This document shows, in pieces, positions 1 to 5,295 of a stretch of DNA of 9,152 bases. Position 1 is the stretch's first letter. Each line of letters opens with the position of its first letter. The notes under the pieces were generated by a model. The model saw only the letters and a program-made list of their open reading frames with translations. It did no database searches and was not told the origin of the DNA. Position numbers and translations under genes: made by a program. This DNA comes from an uncultured Collinsella sp. (GTDB lineage: Bacteria; Actinomycetota; Coriobacteriia; Coriobacteriales; Coriobacteriaceae). The stretch lies in contig CAJLAN010000054.1 of assembly GCA_905204635.1 (NCBI GenBank), positions 1 to 9,152 of the forward strand, written 5' to 3'.

Positions 1-878
1 TGGCCGTGTTCTCGCCTATCGAGGCCCCGGGCTACGTAGGATGCTTCCCGACAGAATTCATTGGCTCCGGTTCAGGCAGCGCATCGATGCTTGCCGTGGC
101 CCTGATATACGTCGCGGTCCTTTTTGCGGTCGGCGCCGTTGCGGCACGTTCGCCCAAACAGGCTGGACCCGCTAAAAAGCACCATGGGCTCGAGCTTCTA
201 GACGCGAGCGTGGGATACGGGAGCACGACGATACTTTCAATCGGATCGCTTTTCCTGGGCCCGGGAACGGCGGCGGGCCTCGTTGCCCCCAACGGCTCGG
301 GGAAAACCACCCTTCTTGAAGCGCTGTCGGGCCAATTTCCCACCCGCATCCGCTCGGGAAGCCTGGCGGCAGACGGAATCCGCCAACGTCAATCAGCCGA
401 ATTCGCGGAACTCGTCTACCTGAGCTCTTCGGGCAGCGCGGATCTCTACCCCACGCTATCGGCCATCGAGCACCTTGCTTTCGTCAGGGAGGCGTGGAAA
501 TCGGCCGCCGACATCGACTCGCTCTGCAGCTCCCTCGGAATCTCCCCATATCTCGACAAGCCGACCCGTAAACTCTCGACAGGAATGAAGCAGCAGGTAA
601 AGCTTGCCATGGCGATAGCGACCGATTGCCCGTACCTCATCCTCGATGAACCGCTGAACGGCCTCGATCCGGGAAAGCGGAAAACCTCCTGCGACGTGAT
701 GCGCAGCGAGGTGGCGCGGGGACGCAGCGTGCTCATTTCAAGCCATCTGCTCGACGACCTGGCAGACCTTACCAACTCGTTCTACTTCATCGAGGCCGGC
801 ACGCTCGTGGAAAAGATCAAGTCGTCCTCGCAGACGCTCAAGCAGGAATACCTCGATACATACGAGCGAGGTGAATGA
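1..878 (+). CDS. ABC transporter, membrane segment fused to ATPase domain (5' end outside window)
   Basis: The reading frame is open to the left edge, so the first ~290 codons seen are the 3' part of a longer gene. Counting from the GTG at 6, residues ~28-47 form a hydrophobic helix followed by a basic stretch, which looks like the last transmembrane helix of a permease. An ABC ATPase domain follows: Walker A APNGSGKTT at ~94-102, signature LSTGM at 190-194, Walker B YLILDEP at 210-216, D-loop NGLDP, and switch histidine in SSHLLDD (H247). LSTGM instead of LSGGQ is common in ABC-2 type ATPases. Two departures stand out: the first Walker A glycine is Ala, and the Q-loop region (VYLSSSGSADLYP) shows Ser where a Gln is expected. 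It probably drives export of a peptide, lipid or drug at the cytoplasmic membrane; the substrate is unknown. The stop lies 1 nt before the next start, so the two genes are coupled. Confidence 0.88.
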   Translation, partial: AVFSPIEAPGYVGCFPTEFIGSGSGSASMLAVALIYVAVLFAVGAVAARSPKQAGPAKKHHGLELLDASVGYGSTTILSIGSLFLGPGTAAGLVAPNGSGKTTLLEALSGQFPTRIRSGSLAADGIRQRQSAEFAELVYLSSSGSADLYPTLSAIEHLAFVREAWKSAADIDSLCSSLGISPYLDKPTRKLSTGMKQQVKLAMAIATDCPYLILDEPLNGLDPGKRKTSCDVMRSEVARGRSVLISSHLLDDLADLTNSFYFIEAGTLVEKIKSSSQTLKQEYLDTYERGE

Positions 879-879
879 C

Positions 880-1308
880 ATGATAGGCAAGAGCTATGCA
901 AAGATAGCGATTGTTGGCTCTGTACTTTGTCTTGCAATGGTGCTATGTGCATCATTTGCGAGGTATAGGTCCGAGCAGTCGTTCATCGATGGCGCTGAGA
1001 ACGGTTTTGGCATAGACGGGATGTATGTCAACGATGGCGCGACCAGGCCGTCTATGGCGATTCTTGCAGGCGAAGACATGGAATGGCAAATCTGTAATGG
1101 CGATGGCTCTTGTCTGAGTGGTCGTTTGGCCGCAACGAGCGATCCGAATTCGTTCGATCTTCTCGACGATGATGGAGCGGATTGCGGTTCTGTTCACCTT
1201 TCATATGCATCGCGAGACGGGATGGACGGCATTCTCTACGTCTCCCACGAAACTGGCGATTTCAAGATGCGCAGGACTAACCGGGTGCCGGCTTTTATCG
1301 AGGAGTGA
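880..1308 (+). CDS. Small membrane-anchored extracytoplasmic protein, unknown function
   Basis: I do not recognise the family. The 142-residue product has a basic start, a hydrophobic segment at residues ~9-26 and an acidic, soluble remainder, so it is probably anchored with the C-terminus outside. Three cysteines (C72, C78, C102) lie in the outer part; CNGDGSC could form a tight disulfide loop. The segment before C23 does not fit a lipobox, because Leu occupies the -1 position. The alternating hydrophobic and polar pattern from ~65 to 130 suggests a small beta-rich domain. I chose the ATG at 880 over the GTG at 871 because GAGGTG at 868-873 sits 6 nt upstream as a Shine-Dalgarno site. The start is only 1 nt beyond the ABC gene's stop, so translation is coupled and the protein may be an accessory of that transporter; that role is inference. 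Confidence 0.72.
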   Translation: MIGKSYAKIAIVGSVLCLAMVLCASFARYRSEQSFIDGAENGFGIDGMYVNDGATRPSMAILAGEDMEWQICNGDGSCLSGRLAATSDPNSFDLLDDDGADCGSVHLSYASRDGMDGILYVSHETGDFKMRRTNRVPAFIEE

Positions 1309-1313
1309 GAGTT

Positions 1314-1342
1314 CCCGGCGGCCTGCCGATCAGGCCGCCGGG
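1314..1342 (+). terminator. GC-rich perfect hairpin after the ABC operon, possible terminator
   Basis: CCCGGCGGCCT at 1314-1324 pairs perfectly (11 bp) with 1332-1342 around a 7-nt loop, starting 6 nt after the stop at 1308. No T-run follows, so intrinsic termination is uncertain. It could be a Rho-type stop, a transcript-stabilising hairpin, or a bidirectional structure. Confidence 0.45.
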
Positions 1343-1353
1343 CTATCGAGCCC

Positions 1354-1385
1354 CGCATTCATCCGTACACACACGGATGAATGCG
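1354..1385. repeat. 12-bp perfect inverted repeat with 8-nt loop
   Basis: CGCATTCATCCG at 1354-1365 is the exact reverse complement of 1374-1385, with loop TACACACA. It lies 12 nt after the preceding hairpin and has no T-tail. It may be part of a tandem terminator or a scar of a mobile element; the sequence does not decide. Confidence 0.6.
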
Positions 1386-1410
1386 GAAGGTGTCCGGATG
1401 AAGTTGATAA

Positions 1411-1746
1411 TCAAGGAAACAAAGCCGTTCTGCCTGGGACGGCTTTGGCCTGGACTTTAACTACAACATCGCAATCGACACTTATCAGCTCGCGCAACGC
1501 GCATGGCCAGATCTCGGACGCTGGTGCATGGAGGACCTTCGAGATTTGCTGGACATCAAAAACGACGACGCACACCGCGTGCTCGCCGACTGCGAAGACG
1601 AGATGGCTGTCTACAATGCGATCAGAAACGGCGTGAAGTCCGGAGAGCTTTCTGTGGAACCGCCGCGCCGTCGCGCGAGCCGACCAGGCAACCCGGGCAA
1701 TCTGGTCCCGGCTCTCCCGGTCGTATTCCTACGATATCGCCCCTAG
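1411..1746 (+). pseudogene. 5'-truncated DnaQ-like (DEDDh) 3'-5' exonuclease remnant
   Basis: The frame is open from 1411 after an in-frame TAA at 1408-1410. From about 1441 it encodes recognisable C-terminal exonuclease sequence: IDTYQLAQRAWPDL, matching the conserved DTL-LARR-PDL stretch, then DDAHRVLADCEDE, which contains the Exo III motif H-x4-D. The Exo I (DxE) and Exo II (N-x3-D) motifs that hold the catalytic metals are absent upstream, so this is a tail, not an active enzyme. An ATG at 1528 would give a 72-residue product, but homology clearly begins before it and no Shine-Dalgarno site precedes it. The last ~30 residues are Arg/Pro-rich and do not look like exonuclease, suggesting a second breakpoint near 1670. 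It is a relic of a larger gene that lost its 5' end when the neighbouring sequence was rearranged. Confidence 0.6.
1420..1447 (+). terminator. Third hairpin of the 1314-1447 cluster
   Basis: CAAAGCCGT at 1420-1428 pairs with ACGGCTTTG at 1439-1447 (9 bp, 10-nt loop). Its right arm ends in a short T3. It overlaps the start of the exonuclease remnant, so it may be the terminator of something lost, or chance. Confidence 0.3.
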
Positions 1747-1758
1747 ATCACCAATGTG

Positions 1759-1998
1759 TCAGATAAAGAATGAGGCAATGGCTATGATCACGCCTACGGC
1801 AGATGCAACGACTGCGCCTTTTTTCCTCTCCTTTAGTCCGACGAATAGGGTTGCCGTAAAGTAAAGGGCGGAAATGCAGGCTATGGCAAGCGAAACGAGT
1901 TCCTTGGGCGGTTTCAGCAAAAGGTCGCTAGCAAAGAGTAATGCAAGCAGGGCAAAGCCGATTGTGTTCAAGTATCTCGATTGATTTTGCGACAACAT
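1759..1998 (-). CDS. 79-residue membrane protein, three predicted helices
   Basis: I do not recognise the family. The protein has three hydrophobic segments (residues ~11-27, ~34-54, ~61-79) separated by short loops, one positively charged (KERKK at ~56-60), and almost no soluble part. The ATG at 1998 is preceded by AAAGGAAG with good spacing, and that Shine-Dalgarno site overlaps the last codons and stop of the upstream secreted-protein gene (stop at 2011-2013), so the two are translationally linked. Size, hydrophobicity and position directly after a secreted cysteine protein fit an immunity or accessory membrane protein, but nothing in the sequence proves that. No terminator is obvious downstream, where the locus meets the plus-strand exonuclease remnant tail to tail. 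Confidence 0.7.
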   Translation of the reverse strand: MLSQNQSRYLNTIGFALLALLFASDLLLKPPKELVSLAIACISALYFTATLFVGLKERKKGAVVASAVGVIIAIASFFI

Positions 1999-2010
1999 GG
2001 CAACTTCCTT

Positions 2011-2415
2011 TCAGAACATGCAAGTGAAAAGTCGGTACGATGTCATTGCGGTTGCAAAAAAGCCGCCGCCAGGACCGGTTGTCACGAGACCGGCGATAAC
2101 TTCAGCGGTGCCAGCAAGGTAGGGATCGCGCAGGCAAGCCTCCTCCTTCGCGTTCAGCTTGACCTTGTGAGGGACGGTGCGGTTATTTGCAAATCCGTGA
2201 GAATCGCACCACGCCTTGGAATATAAATCCGTGCAGCGTCCGCGCTCAAAAAGGGATATATCGTAATTTTCGTCGTAGTTGTCTCCGACGTAGATCTCGC
2301 TGCTCTCGGCGGGAGATCCCTCGTCGGTATAGGCTGCCGCAACGGGCACAAATGGTGTCATGACAAGGGAGAGGCAAAGAGCTGCTGAGACGATGGAGGG
2401 CTGGCATCTCTTCAT
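2011..2415 (-). CDS. Secreted four-cysteine protein with hydrophobic Gly-rich C-terminus (possible peptide-toxin precursor)
   Basis: The product has 134 residues. Residues 1-28 form a clear Sec signal peptide: basic start, hydrophobic core and a VAAA end, with likely cleavage after A28. The mature ~106 residues begin acidic (~30-57) and contain C61, C70, C94 and C132. The last third runs from C94 to C132 and holds a hydrophobic Gly/Ala-rich stretch (AGLVTTGPGGGFFATAM) closed by the cysteine next to the C-terminus. It could be a disulfide-bridged hydrophobic peptide released from a precursor, as SDP is from SdpC of Bacillus subtilis, but I see no direct sequence match to SdpC. The ATG at 2415 has AAGGAG 7 nt upstream. 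The gene lies 29 nt after the thioredoxin-like gene, whose product could help form its disulfides, and 12 nt before a small membrane protein. Other possibilities are a plain secreted or surface protein. Confidence 0.75.
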   Translation of the reverse strand: MKRCQPSIVSAALCLSLVMTPFVPVAAAYTDEGSPAESSEIYVGDNYDENYDISLFERGRCTDLYSKAWCDSHGFANNRTVPHKVKLNAKEEACLRDPYLAGTAEVIAGLVTTGPGGGFFATAMTSYRLFTCMF

Positions 2416-2444
2416 GGCTGGCTCCTTAATCTGGCCTTTGATAG

Positions 2445-2984
2445 TTACTCGATGTCGCCTCCTTCCGCTTTATATCCGTTGTATTCGGCGTATTTCTTTA
2501 ATAAGGCAAGAGGTTCTTCCTCTCCCTCGGATAAGCCGATGATGTTTCCTTGATCATCCAGCATGAATACGGACAGAATATGCTCAAGTTCATATTGGTC
2601 ATACACGGTCTTATCTTAATCTATGTATATGGGAAAGTCTCCTTCATGGACCGAGGCTTCTTCAATTGTGCTGTCCTCGGAAACAGTGAAAAGGTTCTTC
2701 CTTAAGGCTGCGAAATTATCAAGTTGTTGCATATCTTCTATGAGAGATTCGCAGTGCTGACACCACGATGCCCAGAACATCAAGATGTTTTCCTCATTAG
2801 GTTTTAGCTTGTCAAAATAATTGACGTTTCGGCCGAGGCTGAAATCTTGGCCCTTTTTAATGGACAAAGATGAGGGATAAGCATCGCGTTGCGGTTTGAT
2901 ATTGACGGCGATTAAGGCGGCGAAACACACCAGAGCCGCCAAAGTCAGTAAGGCGATATCGCATTTTCTCGGTTTCCAGCTCAT
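2445..2984 (-). pseudogene. Membrane-anchored thioredoxin-like (TlpA/ResA-type) protein, interrupted by in-frame TAA
   Basis: From the ATG at 2984, residues ~9-28 form an N-terminal membrane anchor, followed by an extracytoplasmic thioredoxin fold with ILMFWASWCQHC; C75 and C78 are the redox pair. A TAA at 2616-2618 ends translation at residue 122, but the same frame continues for 56 codons to TAA at 2445-2447. That part supplies the missing half of the fold: DKTVYDQYELEHILSVFMLD, then DDQGNIIG. The join reads FPIYID-stop-DKTVYDQY, which matches the usual FP-yiD-dk-v-yY pattern, so the stop is a point mutation of a sense codon (for example AAA, CAA or GAA). The cis-proline expected before the VFML strand appears to be Leu. 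I chose ATG 2984 because AGAGAGGA precedes it at suitable spacing; the frame is open further upstream, but only through a palindrome-rich non-coding stretch. The likely role was disulfide chemistry on the cysteine-rich protein encoded 29 nt downstream. Confidence 0.78.
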
Positions 2985-3025
2985 GACAGATTCCTCTCTC
3001 ATGGTGAAACGCATACGTTTTGAGA

Positions 3026-3043
3026 CCGGCAAGCTGATGCCGG
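3026..3043. repeat. Short inverted repeat CCGGCA/TGCCGG
   Basis: A 6-bp stem with a 6-nt loop lies in the gap between the DUF1648 gene and the thioredoxin-like gene, just before the larger palindrome at 3055-3074. On its own it is weak; together with its neighbour it may form a termination or regulatory region. Confidence 0.35.
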
Positions 3044-3054
3044 CTCGAGGACAG

Positions 3055-3074
3055 CGGCCCGGTGCACCGGGCCG
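3055..3074. repeat. 20-bp perfect palindrome in the promoter gap of the thioredoxin-like operon
   Basis: CGGCCCGGTG at 3055-3064 is followed directly by its reverse complement at 3065-3074, with no spacer. It lies ~70 bp upstream of the thioredoxin-like start and ~160 bp past the DUF1648 stop. A dyad of this length could be an operator for a dimeric regulator or the core of a terminator for the upstream gene. No T-run follows on the minus strand, which leans slightly towards an operator. Confidence 0.6.
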
Positions 3075-3231
3075 ATCGATAGCGGTCTCAGGTTCACAGC
3101 GCAGTTTCTCAGGGCTCGCATATATAGGAAGACTTGATTGGCAATCGATTTTAATGAAGTCGGCAGCGCATGTCAGAGTTTTCAACAAATTTAACATGCC
3201 ACCCTTTATATCCGCACGCGCGTAATTCAAC

Positions 3232-3858
3232 TCATAAGGACCGGCTATCCCTTGCCTGTGACACAATCTCAAACGCACAGAACAGAATTATCAGTCCAAT
3301 CATCGCATAAGAGGCAGCCGAACCTTCAAGCACTATTCCACAAAGAACAATCTCCGCGCCGCCAATAAGAACTGTTATCAGGCGCTCTGCCTTTTTGCTC
3401 TCGCCGCTCGCATAAAAAGGCGGCAAAGCGCACAAGATCACATATAGCCCGGGAAGGGAATACAGGATCGATAGTCCAAGCCCCCCATCAACCGCAGTGT
3501 TTTGCGTAAGAATCAACTGAACCCAAACGGCAATTATCACTGAGCAGGTTGTCGATAAAAGAAGACTAGAAATATAGCACGCAACAAAGTCCCGTCGCAT
3601 TCGAACAGAGAAATCCGCGAACTCTCTTCGCCGCGTGGAAACAATAAGGTACACAGAAATCGCAATAGAACCAATCAGAGAAAACAGCGGAACAACCAGC
3701 AATTCAAGCTTATTACCCCATCGATCAACCACACCCCCACTCCAATGAGCGGGAATCGTATCAGGGAGGACTGACCAAGCCGCCCATAGAATCAGAAATG
3801 GAAGAATAGAGAGGATGAAAGATGATAACACTGCAGTAATTTTTTTTGAGGCTCTCAT
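3232..3858 (-). CDS. DUF1648-domain membrane protein, six helices, distantly SdpI-like
   Basis: The 208-residue product has about six hydrophobic segments. Its first helix leads into LPDTIPAHW (31-39) and then D-x-WGNK, the DUF1648 signature found in SdpI immunity proteins and related membrane proteins of Gram-positive bacteria. Its length matches B. subtilis SdpI (207 residues), but I do not see the SdpI-specific GLRTPWTL motif in the C-terminal half, so the assignment is to DUF1648 only. The ATG at 3858 is preceded by AAGGAG 11 nt upstream. A GTG at 3885 lies in frame but upstream of that Shine-Dalgarno site. Codons 4-6 contain a run of eight A (T8 at 3840-3847), a possible slippage tract. 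The gene heads a minus-strand series but is separated from the thioredoxin-like gene by ~247 bp with palindromes, so it may be a separate transcript. A role in protection against a secreted peptide is inference. Confidence 0.8.
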   Translation of the reverse strand: MRASKKITAVLSSFILSILPFLILWAAWSVLPDTIPAHWSGGVVDRWGNKLELLVVPLFSLIGSIAISVYLIVSTRRREFADFSVRMRRDFVACYISSLLLSTTCSVIIAVWVQLILTQNTAVDGGLGLSILYSLPGLYVILCALPPFYASGESKKAERLITVLIGGAEIVLCGIVLEGSAASYAMIGLIILFCAFEIVSQARDSRSL

Positions 3859-3959
3859 CGATTCCGCATCTCCTTGCGCGCCCACATTCCACTCCGCCTT
3901 AAATCAAGTATACGTTTTGGAACGGGATGTCACTCCGAACGCCTTACCCTCTTAGTGTG

Positions 3960-3976
3960 AATGCCGCTGCGGCATT
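3960..3976. repeat. AATGCCG/CGGCATT hairpin between divergent genes
   Basis: A 7-bp perfect stem with loop CTG lies in the 188-bp gap between the divergently read DUF1648 gene and the first pilin cassette. It abuts the possible -35 element at 3978. It may be a regulatory dyad; no T-run follows in either direction. Confidence 0.45.
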
Positions 3977-3977
3977 G

Positions 3978-4008
3978 TTGACTCATCCTTAGTAATCGCG
4001 TCTATCCT
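3978..4008 (+). promoter_or_regulatory. Weak candidate promoter for the first pilin cassette
   Basis: TTGACT at 3978-3983 resembles a -35 box and TATCCT at 4003-4008 a -10 box, but the 19-bp spacer is long. It is positioned sensibly, ~40 bp before the start codon. The equivalent region before the second leader (5113) does not share these boxes, which lowers confidence. Confidence 0.22.
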
Positions 4009-4080
4009 CTGCAGCATCAGCCAAAGCAATCCGAGAGGAGCCGCACATGCATGCAGCGGAAATTCCTTTCGGGGGGGGGG
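4007..4080 (+). repeat. Pilin leader repeat, copy A (5' UTR, double start codon, poly-G)
   Basis: This segment and 5113-5186 share a common design: CTCTGCA, a Shine-Dalgarno site (GAGGAG at 4035-4040), then ATGCATGCAGCGG, an AATT-containing spacer and a TTC-plus-poly-G tract. Copy A is followed by an intact prepilin coding region. The likeness beyond the coding start argues for duplication of whole cassettes, including their translation signals. Confidence 0.75.
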
Positions 4081-5010
4081 TATCTCCCAGATTTACCCGC
4101 CGCCCGAAGGGGCAGTCGACAGTCGAGTACGTACTGATCATCGCGATCATCGTCCTGGTGGTGCTGATCGCGGGACCGTGGGTCTCGTCGGCGATCACAA
4201 ACCAGTTCAACACGGTGGCGGGGACGCTCGGCAACGGAATCTCAAAGGGGAGCTGGGAGTCGGGCGGCACGGGCGGCGGCAACGGGTCGTTGACCGACGC
4301 CGACATCGTGGACCCCGTTCACGGGATAGCGTTCGCCGTGTACTCGGAGGACGACCACAGCCTCATGTTCTACAAGCGCCGCGGGGTCCCCAGAGTCGGT
4401 GACATGCTCAACAGCCGCCGCGTGACGGCGGTGTATACGGGGTTCGAAAATGGATACGCCACCGCGACCGTGGGAAACGACGGCAAGACGACTGCCCCCT
4501 GGTGGCCTAACAGAAATAATATCGTGGCCGTAAAGGCCATTGACGATGGCATAGAAATCCACTCGTTGGCATTTTGCTTTCAGTACATGGAGAACTGCAA
4601 GAGCTTTGATCTGGCAAAGTTCGACATGTCGAACTGCACAAATCTGCAGCACGCATTCGCGTATTGCGGCAATGCGACTTCCTTCAGTATTTCAAGCTGG
4701 GATACGTCCTCGGTCGTCGAATTCGACTCGGCGCTCAAAAACCTTTACAAGGTCGAGGAGATTGACATCTCCGGATGGTCGACGCGAAAGCCGGCGATTT
4801 ACGTCTCCTTTTTCCACCGATAGCTCGCTGAAAAGCGTGAAATTTGGACCAGTGTGGAAGACCTCAGATGTTATGGATATGCTCGGCATGTTTAGCTATT
4901 GCAAAAATCTAAACCTCGACTGTTCCGATTGGAATGTCCCAACCTATGCCAATCATAGTGACTTCAATCACTGCGCCCCCGGCGTTATCCTCCCGAAGGC
5001 GTGGCAGTAG
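4047..5010 (+). pseudogene. Flp-type prepilin with BspA-like (DUF285) C-terminal domain, frameshifted
   Basis: The ATG at 4047 has GAGGAG 6 nt upstream. The leader runs to KG|QSTVEY, a type IVb/Flp prepilin site with G22 at -1 and Glu27 at +5, followed by a single hydrophobic helix (YVLIIAIIVLVVLIAGPW) and a Gly/Ser linker. It should be cut by a prepilin peptidase and held in the membrane or built into a Tad-like fibre. From ~residue 90 the protein is of the BspA-like DUF285 class: AVYSEDDHSLMFYKR, then repeats such as CTNLQHAFAYC and SSWDTSS with DISGW. The frame stops at 4821-4823 (FFHR), but the repeat resumes in the next frame from ~4808 (STDSSLKSVKFG) to TAG at 5008-5010. One extra T in the T5 run at 4809-4813 explains this: with T4 the join reads YVSFSTDSSLKSV. 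The cargo may bind host or bacterial surfaces; its partner is unknown. Confidence 0.82.
4071..4080 (+). repeat. G10 homopolymer near the 5' end of the pilin gene
   Basis: Ten consecutive G encode Gly9-Gly11 and the first base of Val12, between the start codon and the prepilin cleavage site. Tracts of this length slip readily in replication and are the standard switch of phase-variable surface genes. At length 10 the ATG at 4047 is in frame with the pilin; at 11 the ATG at 4051 would be; at 9 neither. Confidence 0.85.
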
Positions 5011-5056
5011 GTCTGAAGAAACAAGACGGCAAGCAGTTTATGTGGCGCGGGCACCC

Positions 5057-5080
5057 GTGCCGCCGTTGCCTCAGCGGCAC
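5057..5080 (+). terminator. Hairpin GTGCCGC/GCGGCAC after the first pilin cassette
   Basis: A 7-bp perfect stem with a 10-nt loop begins 46 nt after the end of the cassette. Flanking CCC and GGG could extend it imperfectly. No T-run follows, so termination is only possible. It separates the first cassette from the second leader. Confidence 0.35.
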
Positions 5081-5112
5081 GTTACGGGCTAGTCGGTTCG
5101 CTTTAACGTACG

Positions 5113-5186
5113 CTCTGCATGCAATATCAATCCCCATGCGAAGGGAGTGTCGCATATGCATGCAGCGGCAATTAACCTTCGGGGGG
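5113..5186 (+). repeat. Pilin leader repeat, copy B, cut by the IS110 element
   Basis: Like copy A it has CTCTGCA, a Shine-Dalgarno site (AAGGGAG at 5141-5147), ATGCATGCAGCGG from 5156 and a TTC-plus-G6 tract ending at 5186. The overlapping ATG codons are at 5156 and 5160. The prepilin coding part that belongs to this leader resumes at 6725 with GGGG and TATCTCC, on the far side of the IS110 element. Read from the leader into the element, 5156 gives 13 codons before a stop. Confidence 0.75.
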
Positions 5187-5200
5187 TGTTCCTATAGTTT

Positions 5201-5206
5201 TGTCAA
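5201..5206 (-). promoter_or_regulatory. Consensus -35 box near the IS110 right end (circle-junction promoter half)
   Basis: TTGACA lies 14 bp inside the right end. If the element circularises with a CC core, the left end places TACAGT 18 bp downstream of it, giving a sigma-70-like promoter that would read into the non-coding end and the transposase. Such junction promoters are known for IS110 elements. The -10 half matches the consensus at 4 of 6 positions. Confidence 0.45.
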
Positions 5207-5295
5207 CTGGGAAATGCTCTCCGTGCGACCGAATCGCGGCATGCTGACGCCAAGCCATTAGGCCGGTGGGCTTCAGTCTGCTCGGTGCGTTTCGG

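Noticed and set aside
1118..1636. 172-codon plus-strand frame across the 3' end of the small membrane protein and the hairpins
   Set aside because: It is out of frame with both the coupled gene at 880 and the exonuclease remnant, reads through three hairpins and has no domain or start signal.
2985..3278. N-terminal extension of the thioredoxin-like protein by 98 codons
   Set aside because: It would place the 20-bp palindrome and other hairpins inside the coding region, has no ribosome-binding site at its start and puts a long polar stretch before a clear membrane anchor. The ATG at 2984 with AGAGAGGA is better.
5001..5261. 86-codon plus-strand frame spanning the second pilin leader
   Set aside because: It joins the tail of the first cassette region, the leader and the IS right end in a frame that matches no domain. 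Only the leader part is meaningful and is described as a repeat.
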